34,515 bases of DNA from Spirosoma fluviale (lineage in GTDB: Bacteria > Bacteroidota > Bacteroidia > Cytophagales > Flexibacteraceae): the NCBI GenBank assembly GCA_945883425.1, contig CAMCXM010000021.1, forward strand, positions 1 to 34,515, given 5' to 3'. Positions 1 to 6,917 of this stretch are shown here, piece after piece. A program made the position numbers and the translations under genes. Positions within the stretch are counted from its first letter, which is position 1, and the number at the start of each line of letters is the position of its first letter. A model generated the notes under the pieces. That model was not told the origin of the DNA, made no database searches, and was given only the letters and a program-made list of their open reading frames with translations.

Positions 1-4
1 CTCC

Positions 5-73
5 AATGTAGAGGACTTAAGGTGAAAATCAATCATTTATGAACCCAAAGCTTTTTCTATTGCGGAATTTGGG
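5..73. repeat. Dispersed repeat, copy 1 (69 nt)
   Basis: This stretch matches 5467-5557 almost base for base. Both copies begin AATGTAGAGGACTTAAGG and both end CGGAATTTGGG. Copy 1 lacks 23 nt that are present in copy 2 directly after GGTGAAA, and it differs otherwise by one substitution in the middle and a small change before CGGAATTTGGG. Similarity stops after position 73. The window begins only 4 nt upstream, so the true left end may lie outside. No coding potential was seen. It is either a fragment of a larger repeated element or a small non-autonomous element. Confidence 0.7.
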
Positions 74-85
74 TTTATCAAATCA

Positions 86-331
86 GTCACAGTTCCGATT
101 CCGTTTCAGGAGAATAAAAAGTTGGATTGGATGAGGTTTTCGTCAAGCCGAAAATAATGAAACGCTTGATCATGCCAGAGTGATAGCTGGGTTAAGAGCG
201 AAGTTAATGTGAATCTGATTTGACAAACAGGGATTGGAAATGTTGAACAAGTTATTTTACCCGGCATCTATTTCTGGAAAGCCACCCGCAATGGCAGCAC
301 GCAGGGATTCGGGAAACTGGTGAAGGAGTAG
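86..331 (+). pseudogene. Decayed C-terminal sorting domain of a T9SS-exported protein
   Basis: Read in one frame, this stretch ends LPGIYFWKATRNGSTQ, GFGKLVKE, stop (TAG 329-331). That is the typical last strand of a type IX secretion type A sorting domain. About 75 codons upstream the same frame has VPIPFQEN, resembling the usual YPNPFQEN start of that domain. Between them the frame is broken by stops at 155 (TAA), 158, 167 and 221 (TGA), so the domain cannot be made as one piece. No passenger protein is visible; repeat copy 1 lies immediately upstream and may mark where the gene was lost. This is the only thing recognised in the 353-nt gene-free left edge. The C-terminal match is convincing by eye; the upstream half is weaker. 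Confidence 0.6.
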
Positions 332-353
332 AAAATTCCCGAAACGAATCAGG

Positions 354-1514
354 TTATAGATTCCCGTTTGCAATAGACCTCCAGGGCAATACTTTTATTC
401 CATTGCTCCGGTTTTGCATTTCCTTACCTGCATAGAGAATTGTGGCGCCCACATTACCACTGAGCTTGTTCCAATACTCCAGATTCCTGAAAAATGATGG
501 TTGGATGGTCTGACCTGACTTGATCTCAATTGGGATGGACGTAGGAAATCGATCAACCACCACATCGATTTCATGGCCCGTTTTATCTCTCCAGTAAAAC
601 AAATTAATGGGTTGCCCCTGATTGCTGCGGATTTTATATAATTCCGAAAAGACCATATTTTCAAATATAGCCCCTCTCAGAGGATTCACATCCAACTGAG
701 CCGCAGATTGAATACCAAGCAGCCAACAGACCAGGCCTGTATCATGAAAATAAATTTTGGGTCGCTTTACAATTGTTTTGTTGAAATTTCTGTGATGAGG
801 CCTAAGTAAATAAACAAGATAACTGGCTTCCAGAATACCGATCCATGACTGAATGGTCTTCACATCAACTCCCACCTCAACGGAAATAGTCGAGACATTG
901 AGTTCTTGTCCGCAGCGTCCAGCCAAAATCCGGATAAATCGTTCAAAAACAAGCAGGTCGGAGATGTTTTTGATCTGGCGGACATCACGGTCAATATAGG
1001 TTCGGACGTAGTTCGGCATCCAGTCTTTGGGTGAGATTTTCTGATCGTAAATGGGGGGATAAAATCCGTTCACCATCAATTGATTGTCATCCGGAGAAAG
1101 CAAACCCGCTGAAGCCAATTCCGAAATAGAAAAAGGTTGAAGATTAAAATAACCAATTCTCCCGGCCAATGTCTGACTGATGCTTTGCTGAAGCAGAAAA
1201 TTATTTGATCCTGTGAGGATGAAGAGACCTTTTTGATTGGACTGGTCCAGAATTTCCTGAAGATAAGAGAATATCTCAGGTGTGCGTTGAACCTCATCAA
1301 GGATGGCACCATTTGGAAATCCTGCCAGAAATCCTCTTGGATCAGAAGTGGCAAACATTCTTGTATCTGGATTTTCCAGTGAAACGTAAGGCAAATCTGG
1401 AAAGCAATGCTTTACCAAAACAGTTTTACCTGTTTGTCGACACCCGGTAACCGCCACCGCCTTAAAGGTTTTACTAAGCCGGATCAATTCACTTGCTCCT
1501 TCTCTTTCAATCAT
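354..1514 (-). CDS. AAA ATPase with DUF4143-type C-terminus
   Basis: 386 aa, the usual length for this family of uncharacterised ATPases. A Walker A motif GCRQTGKT lies at residues 24-31, Walker B AILDE at 70-74 and a sensor-like LTGS at 100-103. Residues about 160-265 form the winged-helix/DUF4143 part (DRDVRQI, and FHDTGL near 257). The C-terminus carries a PD-(D/E)XK-like fold with D317 (GHEIDVVV) and E330-x-K332 (IEIKSG). The family is common and patchily distributed in bacteria and archaea; its cellular role is not established, and selfish or toxin-like behaviour has been suggested but not shown. ATP binding and a nuclease-like fold are well supported, function is not. It is transcribed alone, away from serA. 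A perfect inverted repeat sits 13 nt upstream of the start codon. Confidence 0.88.
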   Translation of the reverse strand: MIEREGASELIRLSKTFKAVAVTGCRQTGKTVLVKHCFPDLPYVSLENPDTRMFATSDPRGFLAGFPNGAILDEVQRTPEIFSYLQEILDQSNQKGLFILTGSNNFLLQQSISQTLAGRIGYFNLQPFSISELASAGLLSPDDNQLMVNGFYPPIYDQKISPKDWMPNYVRTYIDRDVRQIKNISDLLVFERFIRILAGRCGQELNVSTISVEVGVDVKTIQSWIGILEASYLVYLLRPHHRNFNKTIVKRPKIYFHDTGLVCWLLGIQSAAQLDVNPLRGAIFENMVFSELYKIRSNQGQPINLFYWRDKTGHEIDVVVDRFPTSIPIEIKSGQTIQPSFFRNLEYWNKLSGNVGATILYAGKEMQNRSNGIKVLPWRSIANGNL

Positions 1515-1527
1515 ATAGCCAAATTAA

Positions 1528-1564
1528 GTGGAAAAATTTGGAATCTAATTCCAAATTTTTCCAC
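1528..1564. promoter_or_regulatory. Perfect 16-bp inverted repeat upstream of the AAA ATPase
   Basis: GTGGAAAAATTTGGAA (1528-1543), a 5-nt loop TCTAA (1544-1548), then its exact reverse complement (1549-1564). It lies 13-50 nt upstream of the ATPase start at 1514. On the minus strand it is followed by TTAATTTG, one mismatch from the Bacteroidota -7 box, just before the ATG, so the palindrome would occupy the promoter spacer. It could be an operator, a transcript hairpin or an integration footprint. It is not a typical terminator, because no gene ends here. Confidence 0.7.
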
Positions 1565-1679
1565 AAAGTTCGTCTTTCTGGTTTTACTCGCAGTATGTCA
1601 CTCTGCGATTCTTTCCTTGCAGGTTGAACATCAAAGTTCTAGCTTTGCCTGCGTATAAAACGACGGCCCCGGATTTCTA

Positions 1680-1687
1680 TAAATTTG
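1680..1687 (+). promoter_or_regulatory. -7 box for serA
   Basis: TAAATTTG matches the Bacteroidota -7 consensus TAnnTTTG exactly. No TTG/TTTG was found at the expected 19-nt spacing; the nearest TTTG (1644-1647) is 32 nt upstream. If the box is used, transcription starts near 1692, so the TTG at 1685 lies inside the promoter and cannot be the start codon of the downstream gene. Confidence 0.4.
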
Positions 1688-1703
1688 ATTTACAGGAGTT
1701 TGG

Positions 1704-1730
1704 ATGCCGCTTTATCCATTGCCGCCTTGA
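1704..1730 (+). other. Possible 8-codon leader minicistron before serA
   Basis: An ATG at 1704 with AGGAG 5 nt upstream (1694-1698) opens an 8-codon frame (MPLYPLPP) that stops at TGA 1728-1730. The stop overlaps the best TTG start of the serA fusion (1727-1729) as TTGA, the arrangement used for translational coupling. Chance occurrence is possible because the frame is so short. Confidence 0.22.
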
Positions 1731-3622
1731 AAGACCTCAACAAATACTTTGTTATTGATTTTGACAGCACTTTTACCCAGGTAGAAGCTCTCGATGAACT
1801 GGTTAAAATTTCCCTCAACGGAAAAGACCATGCACAACAGGTGCTGGAAACCATTCAGCAAGCCACCGAAAAGGCCATGGCCGGTGATCTGTCGTTTTCC
1901 GAATCGCTGAAAATCAGGGTGTCGTTGCTCGAAGCCAACCGCAAACATCTGGACCAGCTGGTCACCGTTCTGAAAGGCCGGGTTTCCGAATCGTTCAAGC
2001 GAAACAGAGAATTCTTCACTACCTTTTCGAACCAGATCCGGATCGTTTCCTCTGGTTTTAAAGAGTTTATCGTCCCGATTGTGGCTGATTTCGGCATTGG
2101 CGAAGAAAACGTGTATGCCAATACCTTCCTGTTTGACGAAGCGGGAAACATCACCGGATTCGATGAAACCAATTACCTGAGTCAGGACAAAGGCAAGGTG
2201 AAACTGCTCAAAGAACTTCAGCTGCCTGGCGAAGTGTATGTGCTGGGCGATGGTTACACAGATTACGAAATCCGGGAAGCCGGCCTCGCCAACAAATTTT
2301 TTGCCTTTACCGAAAATGTTGAGAGGGACATCGTCATCTCAATGGCCGACCACAAATCTGCCACGCTGGATGAATTCCTGTACGACAACCGTTTACCGAT
2401 GAATGTGAGTTATCCCAAAAGCCGGATCAGCGTGTTGCTACTGGAAAATATCCACCCTCATGCCGTCGAATTGTTTCGCAACGAAGGCTACCAGGTGGAG
2501 TCGATCAAAGGCGGACTGGACGAAGACGAACTCTGCGAGAAAATCAAAGATGTTTCCATTCTGGGCATCCGTTCCAAAACCATGCTCACTGCCAAAGTTC
2601 TGGAGCATGCCAACAAACTCATTTCGGTCGGTGCCTTTTGCATCGGAACCAACCAGATCGATCTGGAAACCTGCCTTAAAAAAGGCGTTTCCGTATTCAA
2701 TGCGCCATATTCCAATACACGTTCGGTTGTGGAGCTGGCCATTGGTGAAATGATCGTGCTGACCCGCCGGATTGTGGAGAAAAGCGAACAGATGCACCAC
2801 GGCAAATGGGACAAAAACGCTACCCACAGTTACGAAGTCCGAGGTAAAAAACTGGGCATCATTGGGTACGGCAACATCGGCACACAGCTTTCAGTAATTG
2901 CCGAAGCCCTTGGAATGCAGGTATATTACTACGATACCGTCGATAAACTTGCGTTGGGCAATGCCCAGAAGTGCCACAGCCTCAACCAGCTGCTGGAAAT
3001 TTCAGATATCATCACCCTTCACACCGACGGACGGAAATCAAACACCAACCTGATCGGAGAAAAGCAGTTTGCCCGAATGAAGGACGGGGTTATTTTTCTC
3101 AACCTTTCCCGTGGCCACATTGTCGATATTCAGGCACTCACGCAGGCACTGAAAAGTGGAAAAGTGCGGGGAGCCGGTCTGGATGTGTTTCCCGAAGAAC
3201 CTAAGACCAACGACGAACCGTTTATTTCCGAACTAATGGGCCTTCCGAATGTGTTGCTGTCGCCACATATTGGGGGAAGCACCGAAGAAGCGCAGTTCAA
3301 CATCGCCGATTATGTGCCCAATAAAATGATGGAGTACATCAACACGGGCAGCACCTACATGAGTGTGAACTTTCCGGAGATTCAGTTGCCGGAACTGGCC
3401 AATGCACACCGGCTTATTCACTGTCACGAAAACGTACCCGGCATTCTGGCCCGCATCAACCAGATTCTGGCCAATCACCAGATCAACATTGTGGGTCAAT
3501 ACCTCAAAACCAATGCCCACATCGGGTATGTGATTACCGATATTGACAAGGAATACAACAAAGACGTGATCCGGGAATTGCGTGCCATCGACAGCACCAT
3601 CAAATTCCGGGTGCTGTACTAG
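1727..3622 (+). CDS. serA: Phosphoserine phosphatase-like HAD domain fused to D-3-phosphoglycerate dehydrogenase
   Basis: A bifunctional-looking serine biosynthesis protein, cytoplasmic. Residue numbers here count from the in-frame TTG at 1685 (645 aa); the preferred start is TTG 1727, giving 631 aa that begin MKDLNKYFVIDFDST, because 1685 lies inside a -7 box. The HAD part shows DFDST (25-29), SSGF (122-125), a lysine near 169-171 and GDGYTD (188-193), the four phosphatase motifs. The dehydrogenase part starts near 247 with the NAD loop GYGNIG (394-399), Arg476 in LSRG, Glu505 in PEEP and His528 in SPHIGG, the expected Arg-Glu-His triad. An ACT-like domain (about 580-645, VPGILARIN) suggests allosteric control, classically by serine. 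The fusion is frequent in Bacteroidota. All motifs are intact. No serC lies nearby. Uma2 follows after 47 nt but has its own promoter. Confidence 0.9.
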   Translation: MKDLNKYFVIDFDSTFTQVEALDELVKISLNGKDHAQQVLETIQQATEKAMAGDLSFSESLKIRVSLLEANRKHLDQLVTVLKGRVSESFKRNREFFTTFSNQIRIVSSGFKEFIVPIVADFGIGEENVYANTFLFDEAGNITGFDETNYLSQDKGKVKLLKELQLPGEVYVLGDGYTDYEIREAGLANKFFAFTENVERDIVISMADHKSATLDEFLYDNRLPMNVSYPKSRISVLLLENIHPHAVELFRNEGYQVESIKGGLDEDELCEKIKDVSILGIRSKTMLTAKVLEHANKLISVGAFCIGTNQIDLETCLKKGVSVFNAPYSNTRSVVELAIGEMIVLTRRIVEKSEQMHHGKWDKNATHSYEVRGKKLGIIGYGNIGTQLSVIAEALGMQVYYYDTVDKLALGNAQKCHSLNQLLEISDIITLHTDGRKSNTNLIGEKQFARMKDGVIFLNLSRGHIVDIQALTQALKSGKVRGAGLDVFPEEPKTNDEPFISELMGLPNVLLSPHIGGSTEEAQFNIADYVPNKMMEYINTGSTYMSVNFPEIQLPELANAHRLIHCHENVPGILARINQILANHQINIVGQYLKTNAHIGYVITDIDKEYNKDVIRELRAIDSTIKFRVLY

Positions 3623-3652
3623 TTGTCGCATTCCGAGAATCGGATAACTTTG
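3622..3652 (+). promoter_or_regulatory. Promoter for the Uma2-family gene
   Basis: TTG (3623-3625), 19 nt, then TAACTTTG (3645-3652), matching the Bacteroidota -33/-7 consensus TTTG-N19-TAnnTTTG in all but one base. It begins at the last base of the serA stop codon. Transcription would start near 3657, 13 nt before the ATG at 3670. Confidence 0.55.
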
Positions 3653-3669
3653 TTCTTTAAACCAGAAAG

Positions 3670-4263
3670 ATGAAAAGTCCCGTTTTGCAATTTAATGACC
3701 TGGACCTAAACGGACAGTATACCTATGCCGATTATATGTCATGGAAATTTGAGGAGATTGTCGAGTTGATCAAAGGCCGCATTTTCAAAATGTCGCCCGC
3801 CCCGAATTCCTTTCATCAATCCATTTCGATGAACATTTCGGCGTTGATCAAATCAAAATTAAAAGGAAGTAAGTGTAAACCATTTGCTGCCCCCACCGAT
3901 GTGCGGCTGATCACAAAATCGGCCAAAGACGAAGACATCATCACCGTTGTTCAGCCCGATATTTTTGTGGTATGCGATCCATCAAAAATGGACGAACGCG
4001 GGTGTCTCGGCAGCCCGGATTTCATCATTGAAATTCTTTCGCCTTCCACATCCGCACGGGATCTCAACGAAAAATATCACCTTTACGAAGAGGCAGGTGT
4101 ACGTGAATATTGGGTCATCGGCCCGGGCGAGCGGTTTGTGGAGTGCTTTGTCTTGGAAAACGGCACCTACAAACGGAGTGGTGTGTACGGCGAAGACGCC
4201 ATCGTGCCGGTTCATATCCTTCCTGGAGTCGAAATGCCGGCAGTTGAAATCTTCGAACGGTAG
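3670..4263 (+). CDS. Uma2-family (DUF820) nuclease-fold protein
   Basis: 197 aa, the usual length for Uma2 proteins. The family has a restriction-endonuclease-like PD-(D/E)XK fold. The acidic core is visible: QPDIFV (Asp97), PDFIIEILSPST (Glu121) and Lys135 in DLNEKYHLYEEAG, followed by the family signature VREYWVIGP. The family is greatly expanded in cyanobacteria and scattered in Bacteroidota, and its biological role is unknown; no nuclease activity should be assumed. It has its own promoter behind serA. Its 3' end is only 7 nt from the convergent gene at 4271, with no terminator between, so the two transcripts probably overlap. The ATG start is well placed relative to the promoter. Confidence 0.85.
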   Translation: MKSPVLQFNDLDLNGQYTYADYMSWKFEEIVELIKGRIFKMSPAPNSFHQSISMNISALIKSKLKGSKCKPFAAPTDVRLITKSAKDEDIITVVQPDIFVVCDPSKMDERGCLGSPDFIIEILSPSTSARDLNEKYHLYEEAGVREYWVIGPGERFVECFVLENGTYKRSGVYGEDAIVPVHILPGVEMPAVEIFER

Positions 4264-4270
4264 TCCGATC

Positions 4271-5119
4271 TTAAAAGCGGGGAGCCACTTGCGGATCCAT
4301 CATTCGAAAAAACACACAACCCGAAGCCTCTCCTTTACGGGATGTCGGAAAAAGTAGTCCTTTCAGATTATCACATTGCTTTTGCTTTGCGAAACTGCCC
4401 AGAATGTTAAATTCCTTTCCAACCAGATGCGTCGTTTCGTGTGGATCGTTGAGTGGAAAAATGCAGTATTTGGAGAAATCCAGTTTCTGCGAAAAATCCG
4501 GATCCGTACCAGCAGGAATGGCAACCAGAATTCCGTCGTTGCGCATCACATAGGCCTTATCCTCGATTTTACCATTCACATCTTCTGGAATCAGAAATTT
4601 AATAACCAGACAATTCTTTTCGGTTGACTTTCCGTGCACATACGATTCCATCTTCACCCACACGTCCACATTCGGAAGTATACCGGGTAAATTTTTACTG
4701 TTCCGGAACCGGTAGTAGCCTTCCAGATCCTGAATCTTACTGTTGTGTGAGTGGATGAAAAATTTGCCATCGGAAATAGGGATAAAATGACTTTTCTGGG
4801 ATCCCAATTTCCTGCGAAGAGTATCACACGATTTTTCTTTTGTCGCTACATCAAAAAAATCGGCTCCCAGAAATACTTTTTTGTATTGTGTCTGAAAATC
4901 AAATAGTTTAATAGCACCAGTGGTCAGAGCGGACAGTTCATCAAGGGAGGTGGAGCTTCCGCGGGTAGCCTTTTTAGCTGGAAATCGTTCTGCCGAAAAA
5001 CCATAAAATTCTGTCTCAGCACCCTGAGTTGCGCTTGAGTCGGTTTGGGCGAAGGAAGAGCAAGTTCCGAAAAGGAATACAACAGAAAAGATGATTAGGA
5101 ATGCCTGATTCAATTTCAT
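4271..5119 (-). CDS. Secreted protein of unknown family
   Basis: The start chosen is the ATG at 5119, not the one at 5152, because it places a signal peptide at the N-terminus: MKLNQAFLII, a hydrophobic core FSVVFLFGT, and a likely cut after SSFAQ. The Cys in this region does not form a good lipobox. The mature protein is about 260 aa, with four or five cysteines, no transmembrane segment and no repeat. I do not recognise the family. No C-terminal T9SS sorting signal is seen (it ends MMDPQVAPRF), so a periplasmic location is the simplest guess. It is monocistronic and convergent with the Uma2 gene. The 526-nt gap upstream (5120-5645) contains repeats and no other gene. Confidence 0.75.
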   Translation of the reverse strand: MKLNQAFLIIFSVVFLFGTCSSFAQTDSSATQGAETEFYGFSAERFPAKKATRGSSTSLDELSALTTGAIKLFDFQTQYKKVFLGADFFDVATKEKSCDTLRRKLGSQKSHFIPISDGKFFIHSHNSKIQDLEGYYRFRNSKNLPGILPNVDVWVKMESYVHGKSTEKNCLVIKFLIPEDVNGKIEDKAYVMRNDGILVAIPAGTDPDFSQKLDFSKYCIFPLNDPHETTHLVGKEFNILGSFAKQKQCDNLKGLLFPTSRKGEASGCVFFRMMDPQVAPRF

Positions 5120-5386
5120 TTTTATTGAAGGAAAATCGAAAATCAGCGGCAAAGTAAGTTAGAAATTTAAATCCCGAAAAAACCTGATGAGGACAGATCC
5201 AGAATGCAATTGATTTCTCCTGCGTTAACAGTGGCTCAAAAAAAGCACCTGAATACACATGATTAGTTGGGGTTTGCAATTGTTATAAGAGTTAAATTCT
5301 TATACTTTTTTCCTGAACAATGAACCCAGATTATGCAATAAGATTTAAATGATTGATTTTCTATGCTTTAGAACCTCACCTAAATC

Positions 5387-5412
5387 TGGCTCTCATGGCG
5401 CCATGAGAGCCA
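5387..5412. repeat. 26-bp perfect palindrome
   Basis: TGGCTCTCATGGC followed directly by its reverse complement GCCATGAGAGCCA, with no spacer. It lies in the gene-free gap between the secreted protein at 4271 and the DAHP synthase, 2 nt before a pair of GC-rich hairpins. With no loop it is more likely a dyad protein-binding site or a repeat-element end than a transcript hairpin. Confidence 0.75.
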
Positions 5413-5414
5413 CT

Positions 5415-5462
5415 CCCGAAGCCAGTTCGGGACAGGTTCCCGAGGCAGGCTCGGGGCAAGCT
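5415..5462. repeat. Two tandem 24-nt hairpin units
   Basis: Unit 1 (5415-5438) begins CCCGAAGCCAGTTCGGG and unit 2 (5439-5462) begins CCCGAGGCAGGCTCGGG. Each folds into a 6-7 bp stem around a 5-nt loop, and unit 2 keeps its pairing through matched changes (GAA/TTC to GAG/CTC). They resemble the short GC-rich hairpin repeats scattered between genes in many Bacteroidota. They abut repeat copy 2, so palindrome, hairpins and repeat may be one composite element (5387-5557). Confidence 0.65.
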
Positions 5463-5466
5463 CTCA

Positions 5467-5557
5467 AATGTAGAGGACTTAAGGTGAAAAACGAAGTTGG
5501 AGCTTTAGCAACATCAATCATTTATGAACTCAAAGCTTTTTCTATCCGGAATTTGGG
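5467..5557. repeat. Dispersed repeat, copy 2 (91 nt)
   Basis: This is the longer copy of the repeat at 5-73. It contains 23 extra nt after GGTGAAA, including a short inverted pair (GTTG...CAAC). The two copies are in the same orientation and bracket 5.4 kb holding the ATPase, serA, Uma2 and the secreted protein. No open reading frame of interest runs through it. Confidence 0.7.
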
Positions 5558-5587
5558 ATGAAAGTAAGGAAGACAATTCGACTACAA

Positions 5588-5625
5588 ACAAAAAAGGCCT
5601 GATGTGATCGTGATCAGACCTTCAT
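5588..5625 (-). terminator. Rho-independent terminator of the DAHP synthase gene
   Basis: On the minus strand, AAGGTCTGAT, a 9-nt loop and ATCAGGCCTT form a 10-bp stem with one G-T wobble, followed by a run of T. It starts 21 nt after the stop codon at 5646. Confidence 0.8.
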
Positions 5626-5645
5626 TTTACTATCGGAAACAGAAA

Positions 5646-6749
5646 TCAATCGATGCGGTCGCCCCGAAGGATTTTTTCCTGCAACGAAATCGACTCCAGG
5701 TGAATGAGCTCAAACAAACTCCGGATCATTTCCTCCGTCAGGCCGAGACTGGCACCGTTTTTTTTCCGTTCATCAAAGATATCAGACCAGCGACTGATCT
5801 GAAGGACGGTTAGTCCTTTCTCCTTTTTATATGTACCGATTTCTTTCACTACCTGCATCCGTTCGGCCAGTACTTCGAGCACCTTCCGGTCGATTTTATC
5901 GATCTGGGACCGAAGCACTTCAAGCTTGTCGTCCACACCGTTTTCGGCTTCAATTACCTGACGGGAATAACGCAAACTGGAAAGCAACAAAGCCAGATCA
6001 TCCGGCGTAATCTGTTGTTTGGCATCCGACCAGGCCTCATCCGGGCGGGGATGAGTTTCGATCATCAATCCGGCATAATCCAGGTCAAGGGCCGTTTGTG
6101 CCACATGAGAAAGGAGAACTCGGTTGCCTGCAATATGGCTGGGATCGCAGATGATCGGAATGCCTGGCATCTGGCGTTTAAAATCAATGGGGATGGACCA
6201 CTCCGGCGCATTCCGGTATTGACTTTTCCCAAAACTGGTGAAGCCGCGATGAATGGCGGCCAGATTGGTAAGCCCCACATTCTGAAGACGTTCAAATGCA
6301 CCGAACCAGAGTTGCAGATCGGGTGTCACCGGATTTTTCACCATCACCGGAATGTCGACTCCTTTGAGAACATCCGCTATTTCCTGAACCGAAAACGGGT
6401 TGACTGTTGTGCGGGCGCCAATCCAGAGAATATCAACTCCAGCTTTCAACGCCTCTTCCGTATGAGCAGCATTCGCCACTTCCGTCGTAACCGGAAGGCC
6501 GGTTTCCTGTTTCACTTTTGCGAGCCATGCCAGGGCCGGACCGCCATGACCTTCAAATGCATTGGGCCTTGTCCGGGGCTTCCAGATTCCGGCACGGTAG
6601 GCTTTGATGGCCGGATTTTTTGCCAGTGCCCGGGCCGTTTCCATAACCTGTTCTTCGGTTTCGGCACTGCAAGGTCCTGCAATCAGAAAAGGATCTTTCA
6701 ACTGACTGAAATCCACAACGGGTTGAGATTGAGCAGTGGTCTGATTCAT
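5646..6749 (-). CDS. Bifunctional DAHP synthase / chorismate mutase
   Basis: 367 aa. The N-terminal part (about 10-265) is a KDO8P-synthase-like (type I beta) 3-deoxy-7-phosphoheptulonate synthase, which condenses phosphoenolpyruvate with erythrose 4-phosphate to open the shikimate pathway. Visible motifs are IAGPCSAE (23-30, with the metal-ligand Cys27), GIWKPRTRP (54-62) and CDPSHIAGN (201-209, with His204). The C-terminal part (about 272-360) is an AroQ-type all-helical chorismate mutase with LRSQIDKIDRK and AERMQVVKEI. The same domain order is known in Bacteroidota (for example Prevotella), where the mutase domain also mediates feedback control by prephenate. Both catalytic parts look complete. 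It is monocistronic, divergent from the protease at 6918, and has a good terminator. No other aro gene is in the window. Confidence 0.93.
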   Translation of the reverse strand: MNQTTAQSQPVVDFSQLKDPFLIAGPCSAETEEQVMETARALAKNPAIKAYRAGIWKPRTRPNAFEGHGGPALAWLAKVKQETGLPVTTEVANAAHTEEALKAGVDILWIGARTTVNPFSVQEIADVLKGVDIPVMVKNPVTPDLQLWFGAFERLQNVGLTNLAAIHRGFTSFGKSQYRNAPEWSIPIDFKRQMPGIPIICDPSHIAGNRVLLSHVAQTALDLDYAGLMIETHPRPDEAWSDAKQQITPDDLALLLSSLRYSRQVIEAENGVDDKLEVLRSQIDKIDRKVLEVLAERMQVVKEIGTYKKEKGLTVLQISRWSDIFDERKKNGASLGLTEEMIRSLFELIHLESISLQEKILRGDRID

Positions 6750-6917
6750 GCGGATTTCATTAAGAAAACGAAGATAAATAAAATTGTCTATTTAGTTGAT
6801 GGACAATAGAATTGGTAAAAAACTACTTCCCGTTTGAAATCCTGTCACACCTTTGGGCAAACAGAATTTGGGGTTTGGGGAAAATCTTCCCAATCTTGAA
6901 CTTTCCATTGTACAGAT

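Noticed and set aside
5349-5561. Small plus-strand open frame of 70 codons through the palindrome and repeat
   Set aside because: It consists of repeat-element sequence, and its translation is just the hairpin units read through; no start signal supports it.
6015-6809. 264-codon open frame antisense to the DAHP synthase gene
   Set aside because: It lies wholly opposite a gene with intact catalytic motifs and its translation shows no domain, only arginine/histidine/cysteine-rich shadow composition.
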